Source: UBA4735 sp035935465
Lineage (GTDB): Bacteria; Chloroflexota; Limnocylindria; P2-11E
Length of the DNA: 28,896 nucleotides
Direction: 5' to 3'
Assembly: GCA_035935465.1 (NCBI GenBank)
Contig: DASYXA010000045.1
Location: 1-28,896 of the forward strand
In this document: positions 16,281 to 24,931 of the stretch, piece after piece
Layout: every line of letters starts with the position of its first letter
Position numbering within the stretch: position 1 is the stretch's first letter
Notes under the pieces: model-generated
Told to the model about the DNA's origin: nothing
Seen by the model: only the letters and a program-made list of their open reading frames with translations
The model's database searches: none
Translations under genes and position numbers: made by a program

Positions 16281-17468
16281 ATGCGCAAGGCAACGACTCT
16301 CTTCACCATCCTCGCGAGCATCCTGTTCTACGCGTTCGCGGTCGCGGCCCCCGCCTCCGCCGATCCGGGCGGGAACAACGGGGACGTGAAGATCCACGAC
16401 ACCGGCACGGCGGTGGACGACCATCGCAACGAGCCGCACGTGTGCCGCTTCTACATCGACGGCTTCAACTTCGACGGCGGCTCCAGCGGCAGCTGGCGGA
16501 TCGAGGGCTGGGCCCCGACCGGGTCAGGCGTGAAGGCGAGCGGCAGCTGGGGCCCCGCGGACAGCACGGGCGCCTGGCGGTCCGCGCCGCTGACCCTCGC
16601 CGACGGCCACTACAAGCTCTTCGTCAAGCAGACCGGCGCGCCGGGCGGTGAGAAGCAGAAGGTCTTCTGGGTCGAGTGCGGCGGCAAGACCGCCGGCGGC
16701 ACCGAAGAGCACGGCACCACCAACGCCGGCGGGCAGACCTGCACCGGCGTCGCGGCGCTCGAGGAGCACAGCGACATCCTCGGCGCGACGCAGGGTGGGA
16801 TCGCCATGGTCAACTTCAAGATGAGCAGCGGCTGCGCGGGCAAGGAGCTCACGCTCGTCTCCTACACGGCACCGTCCGCCGAGTTCACGCGCGAGACGGC
16901 GTCGCAGCAACAGCTCTTCGAGGCGAAGACCGGCACCTTCAACAACGGCAGCTTCACGCTCTCGGTGCATGTTCCAAGCTGCTTCTTCCAGGTCGACTTC
17001 GTGTACGGCACGCCGATCACGCAGTTCGGCGGCAGCAGCTTCTACAGCGATCAGGGCCGCCTGATCATGGGCGTCAACGGCGGCACGACCGAGTGCGCCA
17101 CGACGACCTCGAACGGTGGCAGCGGATCGACCGAGGTGACGCCACGTGCGAACAGTGGCACCGAGAACAACGGCAGCGGAACGACCGGCACCGCGCCCAG
17201 CACCGGCAACGCCGTCTTGGGATTCCAGACCCCGCCGAGCAACACCGCGGTCGGCGCCGTGACGCCGGTCGTCGAGCTCCCGGGTGGATCGAACCAGCAG
17301 GCTCCGAACACGGGCGTCAACGGCATCCAGACGAGCCCGGTCGCCGGTGTCCAGGGCCTCCCGTCCACGAGCACGGACAGCACACCGACGATGCCCCTCG
17401 CGGCACTCGGCCTCGCGTTCCTCGCCCTGGGTGGAGTGCTGCTCCGCCGTCACGACACGCGGATCTAG
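16281..17468 (+). CDS. Secreted surface protein with C-terminal LPxTx-like anchor
   Basis: A 395-residue exported protein. The signal peptide occupies residues 1-27, with cleavage after APASA. The mature N-terminus DPGGNNGDVKIHD...NEPHVC resembles a repeat found in actinobacterial and chloroflexi surface proteins. A second domain (about 148-275) carries paired Cys and SCFFQVDFVYGTPI, likely an immunoglobulin-like fold. A Thr/Gly/Asn/Ser-rich linker follows, then LPSTS at 360-364, a hydrophobic helix (about 372-388) and RRHDTRI. This is the layout of a sortase substrate, although LPSTS departs from LPxTG; simple membrane anchoring is the alternative. GGAGG at 16268-16272 is a clear ribosome site. 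A terminator follows the gene. Confidence 0.78.
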   Translation: MRKATTLFTILASILFYAFAVAAPASADPGGNNGDVKIHDTGTAVDDHRNEPHVCRFYIDGFNFDGGSSGSWRIEGWAPTGSGVKASGSWGPADSTGAWRSAPLTLADGHYKLFVKQTGAPGGEKQKVFWVECGGKTAGGTEEHGTTNAGGQTCTGVAALEEHSDILGATQGGIAMVNFKMSSGCAGKELTLVSYTAPSAEFTRETASQQQLFEAKTGTFNNGSFTLSVHVPSCFFQVDFVYGTPITQFGGSSFYSDQGRLIMGVNGGTTECATTTSNGGSGSTEVTPRANSGTENNGSGTTGTAPSTGNAVLGFQTPPSNTAVGAVTPVVELPGGSNQQAPNTGVNGIQTSPVAGVQGLPSTSTDSTPTMPLAALGLAFLALGGVLLRRHDTRI

Positions 17469-17499
17469 TCCGGCACCGTCCACGGTCAGCCATGCGCCG

Positions 17500-17525
17500 A
17501 GGGGAGCCCCGAACGGGGCTCCCCT
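17500..17525 (+). terminator. Hairpin terminator after the surface-protein gene
   Basis: An 11-bp perfect stem (17500-17510 with 17515-17525) closes a GAAC loop and is followed by T-rich TGTCGTTGT. The apex CCGAACGG is identical to that of the hairpin at 7026-7057. Confidence 0.82.
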
Positions 17526-17549
17526 TGTCGTTGTCCCACACTTGACGGC

Positions 17550-20500
17550 GTGACGGACTCCATCCAGTACGGCCAGGAGCGCCGCCTGGTCACGGTCCTG
17601 TTCGCGGACTTCGTGGGGTTCACGACCCTGTCGGAGGAGCTCGACGCCGAGGTCCTCCAGGAGCTCGTATCCGGGATCTTCGAGGACCTGGCCGAGTGCG
17701 CCGTGACGTACGACGGCACGATCGAGAAGTTCATCGGCGACGCGATCTTCGTGATCTTCGGGGCACCGATCGCCCACGAGGACGACCCCCAGCGGGCCCT
17801 CCGGACCGCGCTCGCGATGCACCGGGTCTTCGGGGAGCACGCCGCCCGCGCGAAGAAGGACCGCGGCATCGAGCTCGGGCTCCGCATCGGCGTCCACACC
17901 GGGATGGTCGTCGCAGGCAACGTCCGCTCGGTCGCGGAATACGGCGTCATGGGCGACACGGTGAACACCGCCGCACGGCTCCAGGAGTCGGCACCGCCCG
18001 GCGAGACGTACGCGACCCAGGCGACCTTCCGCCTCACGAACCGCGAGTTCACCTTCCGCGAGGTCGGCCCGGTCGAGATGCGGGGCAAGGAGAAGCCGGT
18101 CCTCGCGTACGCGCTGACCGGCGAACGCTCGGACATCCGGGTCGCGATCGAGCTGAATGCCCCCCTCGTCGGACGGTGGATGGAGCTCTCGCGCCTCGAC
18201 CTCGCCTACCAGTCGGCGCGCATCGGGCGGACCGAGGTCGTGCTCATCGCCGGCGAGCCCGGCATCGGGAAGAGCCGGCTCGTCTCCGAGTTCATCGGCC
18301 TCGTGACCGCGGACGATGGCGCCGCGGCCACCGACGCGCCGCGCGTGCTGCGCTGGACGTTCTCGCGCGTCAACCAGCGGAGCTACGCCGGGTTCATCGA
18401 GCCGCTCCTCGTGGAGCTCGAGATCGACCCGACCTCACCCGATGCGCGCGACCGTCTCGGCGAGAGGCTCACGGAGCTCGGCTTCATGACGCCGGCGACG
18501 GCGGCCACGGTCGCGCAGTTCCTCCACCTCCCCGGCGCTGAGGAGGCGACGAACGAGTCGGATGAGTGGAAGCGCGCGATGTATCTGATCATCTTCGACG
18601 TCCTCGGCGCGCTGGCCCGCACCCGCCCGCTCCTCTACGTGCTCGAGGATCTGCACTACGCCGACTCCGCGTCGCTCGACCTCCTCTGGTTCATTGCCGG
18701 CCGCGGCGCGCGCGTGCCGCTGCTCATCCTCCTCGCGCAGCGGATCGGGGCAGGCGGGCAGCCGCGTCCGGCGCGCACGAACTTCACGCAGATGATCCTC
18801 GAGCCGCTCACCGACGAGGAGGCCACGCGGATCGTCGAGTCGACGCTCGAGTGGGCTCCCGCCGAGCTCCGCGACCGCATCGTGGCGCGCGCCGGCGGCA
18901 ACCCGTTCTTCATCGAGGAGTCCATTCGCGCGCTGGTCGACTCGGGCGCGATCGCGCGCGACGACAAGGGCGACTGGGTCCTCCGCGAGCGCGCCGCCGC
19001 GCTCGACGTTCCGGCCACGCTGCACGCCGTGGTCGCGGCACGCATCGACCGGCTGCCGCAGCTGGCCAAGGAGTGCATCCAGCTCGCGTCGGTCATCGGC
19101 CAGCGGTTCGGCGATCGCGTGCTGCGCGCCGCGGGCGGCGACCGCCTGGCGGACTCCGTGGACATCCTCATCGCCGCGGACCTCGTCGTGGAGGCCGCGC
19201 CGGGTGAGCGGCGCGAGGGTCGGTTCCGGTTCAAGCACGCCGTGACCCAGGAGGTCGCCTACAACACGCTGCTCGTGCGGCGTCGCACGGAGCTGCACCG
19301 CCGTGTCGCGCTCTCGATCGAGAACGTGCTCGCGAACGACATCCGCGACTTCTACCCCGCCCTCGCGCACCATTATCTGCTCGGCGAGGTGCCGGATAAG
19401 GCCGCCGCGTACTCGTGGAAGGCCGCCCAGCGGGCGATGAACATCCATGCCCACGTCGAGGCCCTCCGCTTCGCGGAGCAGGCCACCGAGCTCTACGAGA
19501 AGCTCGGCGACGTCGACCGCGCGGTCGAGGCGCTCTATCTGGTCGGCCGCGTGCGCCGCTATCACGGCGAGGGCGACGCGGCCCTGGCCGCGTACGAGCG
19601 CGCGCGGCTCCTCCTCGAAGCCCAGCCCGAGGTCGACCGCGCGAAGGTCGCGTCCGTGTACGCGCACATGGCCGAGCTCGTGACGCGCTGGGACGCGAAG
19701 CATCCCGACCTCGACGGGCTCATCGCGCGCGGGCTCGCGCTCGTCGGCGACGAGCCATCGCCCGAGCGCGTGCGGCTCCTGGCGGCGCGCGCGTTCGCGC
19801 CACGGAAGCTCGCCCGCGCAACGGACGGCGACTGGGAGGTCGCGCTGCGCACGGCCGAGGAGGCGCTCGCGATCGCGGAGGAGCTCGGCCTGCTCCGCGA
19901 GGTGTCGCTGTGCCTCGACGCCGTGGGCTACGCGTACCGGGCGCTCGCGAGGTTCCGCGACGCGTACGCGGTGAACCAGCGCCGCATCCCGATCGCGCAG
20001 TCGCTGCAGGACAGCGACGAGCTCATCGACGCGCACAACATGGTCGGCGCGATGGCGATGGTGCTCGGGAACCTCGACGAGGCGCTCGAGCACGCGAGGA
20101 TCGCGAGCGACGTCGCGCTCTCGACCGAGAAGCCGCGCCTCGGCGGCTACTCGCGCGCGCTCGCGGCGGCGGCGCAGCTCCTGTCCGGCGATTTCGCCGG
20201 CGCGATCGCGACCGTGAGCACGTCTCCGCTGGACGTCGCGCGCGTCGATCCGAATTGGAAGTCGCTCCTCGGATTCGGGATGGGCGCCGCCGCGGCGACG
20301 CAGAACGATGGTGACGAGCAGCGGTTCCGCGACCGGCTGGCCGAGAGCGAGCCGAGCCCGGCGGACGTCGCGATGGCCGACCTGCTCTCCGCGGTGTACG
20401 GCTGGCGCGAGAGCGAGAGCGCGTACCAGGCCGCGCGCAGCGCCGGCGCGCCGAGCAGCATCGTCGACCGGACGATCTGGTCGCCGGTGCTCGCGGTCGC

Positions 20501-20858
20501 CGCCGCGCGCTGGGGCATCGACGACGAAGCGAACGACGAACGCACGTCCGCGCTGGTCGAGCGGACCGGCTACGCGCGCGGACGCGCGCTGCTCGCGCAG
20601 GCCCAAGGGCTGCGCGCGCTGCGCACGGGCGAGCACGTCAAGGCCGAGAAGCTGCTGTTCGACGCGGTCCAGGCGTTCGCGACGCTGAACGTCGAGTACG
20701 AGCGGATGGTCGCGCTCGCGGACCACGCCGCGGCGCTCGCCGCGCACCGCCGCTTCGACGAGGCCGCCGGCGAGCGCGCCGAGGTACGCGCGTACGCCGA
20801 GCGCGCGAACGCGAAAGCCCTGCTCGGGACGCTGGAGCCGCTGCCGGCGCCGGTGTGA
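17550..20858 (+). CDS. Class III nucleotide cyclase-AAA ATPase-TPR regulator
   Basis: A 1102-residue cytoplasmic multidomain protein. The N-terminal class III cyclase (about 10-190) has metal-binding Asp20 (FADFVGFT) and Asp64 (KFIGDA), Lys60 at the base-recognising position, and Asn139/Arg143 in GDTVNTAAR. The second base-recognising position (Asp in classic adenylyl cyclases) is Gly132. Next is a STAND/AAA-type ATPase, with Walker A GEPGIGKS at 235-242 and a Walker B-like LLYVLEDLHYAD near 365. From about residue 600 to the end the protein is helical with TPR-like repeats. Such proteins are thought to couple ligand or partner sensing to cyclic nucleotide output. The start is GTG 17550; no in-frame ATG is better placed. 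The gene ends seven bases before the convergent peptidase gene. Confidence 0.9.
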   Translation: MTDSIQYGQERRLVTVLFADFVGFTTLSEELDAEVLQELVSGIFEDLAECAVTYDGTIEKFIGDAIFVIFGAPIAHEDDPQRALRTALAMHRVFGEHAARAKKDRGIELGLRIGVHTGMVVAGNVRSVAEYGVMGDTVNTAARLQESAPPGETYATQATFRLTNREFTFREVGPVEMRGKEKPVLAYALTGERSDIRVAIELNAPLVGRWMELSRLDLAYQSARIGRTEVVLIAGEPGIGKSRLVSEFIGLVTADDGAAATDAPRVLRWTFSRVNQRSYAGFIEPLLVELEIDPTSPDARDRLGERLTELGFMTPATAATVAQFLHLPGAEEATNESDEWKRAMYLIIFDVLGALARTRPLLYVLEDLHYADSASLDLLWFIAGRGARVPLLILLAQRIGAGGQPRPARTNFTQMILEPLTDEEATRIVESTLEWAPAELRDRIVARAGGNPFFIEESIRALVDSGAIARDDKGDWVLRERAAALDVPATLHAVVAARIDRLPQLAKECIQLASVIGQRFGDRVLRAAGGDRLADSVDILIAADLVVEAAPGERREGRFRFKHAVTQEVAYNTLLVRRRTELHRRVALSIENVLANDIRDFYPALAHHYLLGEVPDKAAAYSWKAAQRAMNIHAHVEALRFAEQATELYEKLGDVDRAVEALYLVGRVRRYHGEGDAALAAYERARLLLEAQPEVDRAKVASVYAHMAELVTRWDAKHPDLDGLIARGLALVGDEPSPERVRLLAARAFAPRKLARATDGDWEVALRTAEEALAIAEELGLLREVSLCLDAVGYAYRALARFRDAYAVNQRRIPIAQSLQDSDELIDAHNMVGAMAMVLGNLDEALEHARIASDVALSTEKPRLGGYSRALAAAAQLLSGDFAGAIATVSTSPLDVARVDPNWKSLLGFGMGAAAATQNDGDEQRFRDRLAESEPSPADVAMADLLSAVYGWRESESAYQAARSAGAPSSIVDRTIWSPVLAVAAARWGIDDEANDERTSALVERTGYARGRALLAQAQGLRALRTGEHVKAEKLLFDAVQAFATLNVEYERMVALADHAAALAAHRRFDEAAGERAEVRAYAERANAKALLGTLEPLPAPV

Positions 20859-20865
20859 GGCAGGA

Positions 20866-23631
20866 TCAGTCGCTGAGGTAGCGGTCCATGAGCGGGGTGA
20901 GGTACCGGGTGAGCCAGTCCACGGTGCGTTCGAGCGCGTCGATGCGATCCTCGATCCGCGAGAAGCCGTGACCCTCGTTCGGATACTCGTGGTACTGATG
21001 CGGCGCGGCGCTCGCCTTCAACGCCTCGACCACCTGCAGCGCCTCGGTCCGCGGCACGCGCGGGTCGTTCGCGCCCTGCAGCACGAGCAGCGCGGCGCGG
21101 ATGTGCTTCGCGTGCGTGATCGGCGAGCGGTCGAGATAGAGCTGCGGGTCCTTCGTCGCGTCTCCGAGCTCGCGGATGAGGTACTCGCGTAGATCGCCGC
21201 GCGTCGTGTCGAAGAGCGTCTTCCAGGAGACCACGCCGACATTCGAAACGCCGGCCGCGAACCGGTCCGGGTGGCGGCCGAGAGCGTAGAGGGTCATGTA
21301 GCCGCCATAGCTCGTGCCGGTGATCCCGATGCGCTTCGGGTCCGCGATCCGCTCCTTCACCAGCCAGTCGACGCCCGCCATCACGTCGGCCAGATCCCCA
21401 CCGCCCCAGTCCTTCCGGTTCAGCTCCTGCCACTCGGGGCCGTAGCCGGTCGACCCACGCACGTTCGGCGCGAGCACGACGAGGCCGCGATTCGCGAGCA
21501 GCTGCGGGTACGGATCCCACCAGCGGAAGTGCTGCCCGGTCGGGCCGCCGTGGATGTACAGGACCGCGCCCGGCACCTGGCCCTGCACCGACTCGGCGTG
21601 CGGCATGTAGAGGAGCGCAGGGACCTCCCGGCCGTCGGCGCTCGGATAGCGGACGTGCGTGGGCTCGACCAGGACCTTCGGGTCGAGCTTTCCGCCGAGC
21701 GAGTCCGTCAGCTGGCGCAGGGTCACCTGATCGCCTTCGCGGACCCACACGTCGGCCGGGCGCCGCGCGGACGTGAAGACCGTCGCGACCGTCTCGCTGT
21801 CCGGACCGACCCGCGGCCACTCGTACATGCCCGGCAGGTCGGCGACCGGCGTCGTGGCGCGTGACGCGGAGAACACGCGATGGACCGAGCGGGTCGCGTC
21901 CCTGTCCTGGAGGTAGACGACCCCGCGGCTGTCGGGACGCCAGGCCGGCTTCTGCTCGTCGAACGGGGTCTCGGTGAGGTAGCGGAGCCGGACGGCCTTC
22001 GGGCCATCGAGATCCACGAGCGCGATCTCGCGCCGGCCGCGCGCGCTCGACGTGAAGGCGATGGTCCGACCATCCGGCGACCAACGCGCGTATTGCGAGT
22101 CGCCGCTCTTCCCTTCACGGGTGTCGAGCTTCACCGCGTCGCCACCGGCCGCCGGCACGAGGTACAGGTCGACCTCGATCCCGCTCCCGCCGCGCCACGA
22201 CTCGAACAGGATCGAGCGCCCATCCGGTGAGAAGAGCGGCCGCTCGTGCTCGTGGTCGTTGTCGGTGAGCGCGCGCTCCGCCCCCGTCGCGCTGTCGACG
22301 ATCCGCACACCGAAGCGCTTGCCACCGGTGTTGGCGACGCACACGATCGACCGCCCGTCCGGCGACCACGAGATGTCGCGATGTGTCGCGGCATCGTCGG
22401 AGGTGAGCTTGCGCTCGTGCTCGCCGTCGCGGTCGACGATCCAGATCGCGAAGCGCTCGTCCCCGCCCTGGTCGCGCATGAACGCGATCTGGGTCCCGTC
22501 AGGCGACCAGCGCGGCGTGACGCTGCGCGTGTCGGCCGCGGTGAGCTGGATGATCCGATCGCCCGCGATCGGCACGGAGTAGATCTCGTACGCGCCGGTC
22601 TTGTTCCAGGCGAACGCCACCTCGTGGCCATCGGGCGAGAGATCGATGCCGCCCCAGACGTAGTCGACCCACGGCAGCCCGGCCACGAGCTCGACGTCGA
22701 GCCGCGTGAATCCATCGCCCAGCGGCACCGGGCGGAAGCGCGGCGGCGCGGGCATCAGATCGGCCGGAGCGTTCGCGACCGTGGTCGGCGGGGAGACCGT
22801 TCCGTCCGCGCCCCAGTCCTCGGCGAAGCTGCGCGGCCGGTCCGACGGCTTCGCCACCGGCGCCGCGCTCGCCTGCGCGGCCGGTGCCGCGCCGCGCACC
22901 GGACGCTTCGCGGCCTCGGTGCGCTCGCGGACCTGCTGCGCGACGACGAGCGTCTCCGTGCCCATCGCAGCTTCGCGCGCGGCGGTGGCGTCGGCGGGCA
23001 CGATCAGCGGGTTCGGCTTCATCTGGTCCTCGAGCCGGCCCTTGTACCCACGGTCCCACGGCGCCTGGAGCAGGATGCCGAAGCGCTTCTTCGGCTGCGG
23101 CAGCTCGCGCTGGAGGAACAGGAGCGTGTCGCGGCCCGCGTTCCACATCGGCGCCCGGCGCGCCGAGAGCACCGCCGAGAACTGCAGCTTCATCAGGCCG
23201 CGCGCCGCGTCGCTGCCAAGGTCGAGGTCGCCGCAGAACAGCACGCCACCGGCCTTGCGCCCGAGCACGACCGTGGCGCCGTCGCCGTCGTCGCCCACGC
23301 GGATGACCTGCGCATCCGGCCGCACCAGCTCCTCGGACGCCAGCACCAGATCCGCGCCACCCGGGACGAACGCCGCGTCGTCCGCGTGGGCCGCGATCTG
23401 GATCCCGAGCGCGTCGCGGTAGCGGGCCGCGTCGCCGCCGCGCGCGCCGCTCGTGATGAGCAGCACCGACGCGGGTCCCGCGCCGCGGATCAGGCGCAGC
23501 GCGCGCTCGCTGAACGCGGGCGCGTCGATCAGGAGGTTGCCGCGGGCACTGTCGAAGACGATGTACTGGCGCTCGTCGTCGAGCGGCTCGTAGAGCTCGA
23601 AGATCCACGAGCGAAGCTGGTGAATATCCAT
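20866..23631 (-). CDS. S9 prolyl-oligopeptidase-family peptidase with N-terminal degenerate metallo-beta-lactamase-like domain
   Basis: A 921-residue protein without signal peptide, so probably cytoplasmic. Residues ~315-640 are a beta-propeller with repeated WSPDG motifs. The C-terminal alpha/beta-hydrolase is of the acylaminoacyl-peptidase (S9C) type: GTSYGGYM gives Ser774, GANDPRVP Asp856 and NEGHGF His888. It should cleave short peptides or release blocked N-terminal residues. The first ~200 residues are extra: YIVFDSARGNLLIDAP, SVLLITSGARGGDAARY and GGVLFCGDLDLGS track the metallo-beta-lactamase fold, but the HxHxDH ligands are replaced by SGARGG, so no metal site is expected. An Ala/Pro-rich linker (about 240-300) joins the parts. 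The start overlaps the upstream stop (TGATG). Confidence 0.85.
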   Translation of the reverse strand: MDIHQLRSWIFELYEPLDDERQYIVFDSARGNLLIDAPAFSERALRLIRGAGPASVLLITSGARGGDAARYRDALGIQIAAHADDAAFVPGGADLVLASEELVRPDAQVIRVGDDGDGATVVLGRKAGGVLFCGDLDLGSDAARGLMKLQFSAVLSARRAPMWNAGRDTLLFLQRELPQPKKRFGILLQAPWDRGYKGRLEDQMKPNPLIVPADATAAREAAMGTETLVVAQQVRERTEAAKRPVRGAAPAAQASAAPVAKPSDRPRSFAEDWGADGTVSPPTTVANAPADLMPAPPRFRPVPLGDGFTRLDVELVAGLPWVDYVWGGIDLSPDGHEVAFAWNKTGAYEIYSVPIAGDRIIQLTAADTRSVTPRWSPDGTQIAFMRDQGGDERFAIWIVDRDGEHERKLTSDDAATHRDISWSPDGRSIVCVANTGGKRFGVRIVDSATGAERALTDNDHEHERPLFSPDGRSILFESWRGGSGIEVDLYLVPAAGGDAVKLDTREGKSGDSQYARWSPDGRTIAFTSSARGRREIALVDLDGPKAVRLRYLTETPFDEQKPAWRPDSRGVVYLQDRDATRSVHRVFSASRATTPVADLPGMYEWPRVGPDSETVATVFTSARRPADVWVREGDQVTLRQLTDSLGGKLDPKVLVEPTHVRYPSADGREVPALLYMPHAESVQGQVPGAVLYIHGGPTGQHFRWWDPYPQLLANRGLVVLAPNVRGSTGYGPEWQELNRKDWGGGDLADVMAGVDWLVKERIADPKRIGITGTSYGGYMTLYALGRHPDRFAAGVSNVGVVSWKTLFDTTRGDLREYLIRELGDATKDPQLYLDRSPITHAKHIRAALLVLQGANDPRVPRTEALQVVEALKASAAPHQYHEYPNEGHGFSRIEDRIDALERTVDWLTRYLTPLMDRYLSD

Positions 23632-24461
23632 CAGGCGGGGCCATCGTAAAGCGCCGGCAGGACGAGCGATCCATCCCGCCGGACGAGCGCCCGCTTGCGC
23701 GCGGCCTCGGCGATCGCGCGCTGCGCCATCGCGTCGTCCCAGTCGAACAGCCGGACGAGCTGCTTCTCGGTGACGGATCCCGCGAGCTCGACGGTGCGTG
23801 TGACGAGCGCCGCGGTCGCATCGGTGGACGACAGGCGCTCGGCCGCCTTCACCGTCTCGGGGTAGCGCCGGACGAAGAGGTCGTACGTGTAGTTGTAGTC
23901 CTCACGGAATTCACCGACGGCGCGGACGCGGGAGACGTACATGAGCCGCTGGACGTCGTCGATCGCCTTGCCGTACAGCGCGCGGCCCTCCTTCGAGGTG
24001 ATCCCGAGCTCCGCGCGCATCCGCTTCGTCTGGGTCTCGCCGTTCTGCGCGAGGTACTCGATGATCCGGCGCGCGACGTCGGACAGCCGCCCCGCGCGGA
24101 CGTCAGCGAGATGGTCGTCCGTCTCACCCGCGCGGCCGAACGTCGCGTAGAACGTCGGCAGCACCTTCAGCGAAACGAAGGTCGGCTTCCGCGCGAGCAG
24201 GACGCCGTAGTAGAGCTTCTTCTCCTCGGGCAGCGCGTCCTTCCAGCCCCACATCCAGCTCCACTTGCGGTCCACATCGTTCGTGGAGAGGTGGTCGAAG
24301 CAGGCCGGGATCGGCGCGTCGCCCGTGCGGAGCGTGAACGCGAACGCGAACCCGAGCGCGTCGACGAGCTTCACGAGGTCCGCGGCGTTGCGTACGCGAT
24401 GCGCCCGCGTGACCTTCTGGCGATGCCGCTCGACGTTCTCGGGCGTCCCGGCGCGCGTCAC
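23631..24461 (-). CDS. Uncharacterised protein with winged-helix-like region, possibly AlkZ-related
   Basis: A 276-residue protein I cannot name with certainty. It opens with a basic helical part (ENVERHRQKVTRAHRV), then LVKLVDALGFAFAFTL, a W-rich DRKWSWMWGWKDALPEEKKLYYGVL block, and LARKPTFVSLKVLPTFYATFG. The second half holds two likely winged-helix units: RIIEYLAQNGETQTKRMRAELG and LVRLFDWDDAMAQRAIAEAARKRAL. This layout resembles proteins annotated as relatives of the AlkZ/YcaQ DNA glycosylases, but the QxQ-type catalytic motif is not evident. GTG 24461 overlaps the upstream stop (GTGA), and the stop touches the peptidase start, so all three genes are co-translated. Confidence 0.6.
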   Translation of the reverse strand: MTRAGTPENVERHRQKVTRAHRVRNAADLVKLVDALGFAFAFTLRTGDAPIPACFDHLSTNDVDRKWSWMWGWKDALPEEKKLYYGVLLARKPTFVSLKVLPTFYATFGRAGETDDHLADVRAGRLSDVARRIIEYLAQNGETQTKRMRAELGITSKEGRALYGKAIDDVQRLMYVSRVRAVGEFREDYNYTYDLFVRRYPETVKAAERLSSTDATAALVTRTVELAGSVTEKQLVRLFDWDDAMAQRAIAEAARKRALVRRDGSLVLPALYDGPA

Positions 24462-24874
24462 GACAGGAAGAGCGCGACGAGGCCGCTCAGGACGACGACG
24501 CGCATCGCGCGCGCCGCGGATCGCGCGAGCGCGGCGTACTCGCGTCGCGCTGCGCTGTTCGCCGGCAGGTCGTCGAAGCCCGGGACCTGGGCGCGGAATG
24601 CGCGCGCGACCGATCCCGCCCATGCGCTCGCGTAGAGCGTCGCGCCGGCCATGACCGCGAGCGCGATCCAGCGCGCGACCAGGCGGGGGCCGACGTCCGC
24701 ATCCTCGAACGCAAGGAGCTTCAGGACGCTCGTCACGCCGAGCACGACGAGCGCGAGCCCGGCAAGCCGGTCGAAGCGGTGCGCCGGCCCACCGAGGACG
24801 ATGGCGCCGCCCACCAGGACCGCGAGGGCCAGGTGATAGAGGAACTGGAGGGTGTCGAAATAGACCGTTTCCAC
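24458..24874 (-). CDS. Small integral membrane protein, DUF4149/TMEM205-like
   Basis: A 138-residue protein with about four hydrophobic segments, near residues 9-28 (LQFLYHLALAVLVGGAIVLG), 37-52, 68-86 and 122-137. The opening helix with LAVLVGG followed by a short loop resembles the DUF4149 (TMEM205-like) family, whose function is unknown; the match is by pattern only. The GTG start is first in the minus-strand unit that continues into the winged-helix-like protein and the S9 peptidase. A TAGGCT hexamer nine bases upstream on the minus strand could be its -10 box. It is divergent from the MoeB-type gene, with 57 bases between the starts. Confidence 0.6.
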   Translation of the reverse strand: METVYFDTLQFLYHLALAVLVGGAIVLGGPAHRFDRLAGLALVVLGVTSVLKLLAFEDADVGPRLVARWIALAVMAGATLYASAWAGSVARAFRAQVPGFDDLPANSAARREYAALARSAARAMRVVVLSGLVALFLS

Positions 24875-24919
24875 GCGCGTTCCAGCCTAGGCGAGGAATT
24901 TCCGACACGCAGGGTCGGT

Positions 24920-24925
24920 TATCGT
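24920..24925 (+). promoter_or_regulatory. -10-like hexamer of the rhodanese-MoeB gene
   Basis: TATCGT lies six bases before ATG 24932, with no ribosome site between them: the spacing expected for a leaderless transcript. Confidence 0.5.
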
Positions 24926-24931
24926 TGGCGC

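Noticed and set aside
16070..16651. 193-codon plus-strand frame upstream of the surface-protein gene
   Set aside because: Arg-rich composition, no ribosome site, and its second half lies out of frame inside the surface-protein gene. The interval 16071-16280 shows only a weak 9-bp inverted repeat (16089-16097 with 16184-16192).
18435..20747. 770-codon minus-strand open frame
   Set aside because: Arg/Glu/Ala/Val-rich shadow of the cyclase-AAA-TPR gene, as expected opposite a GC-rich coding frame.
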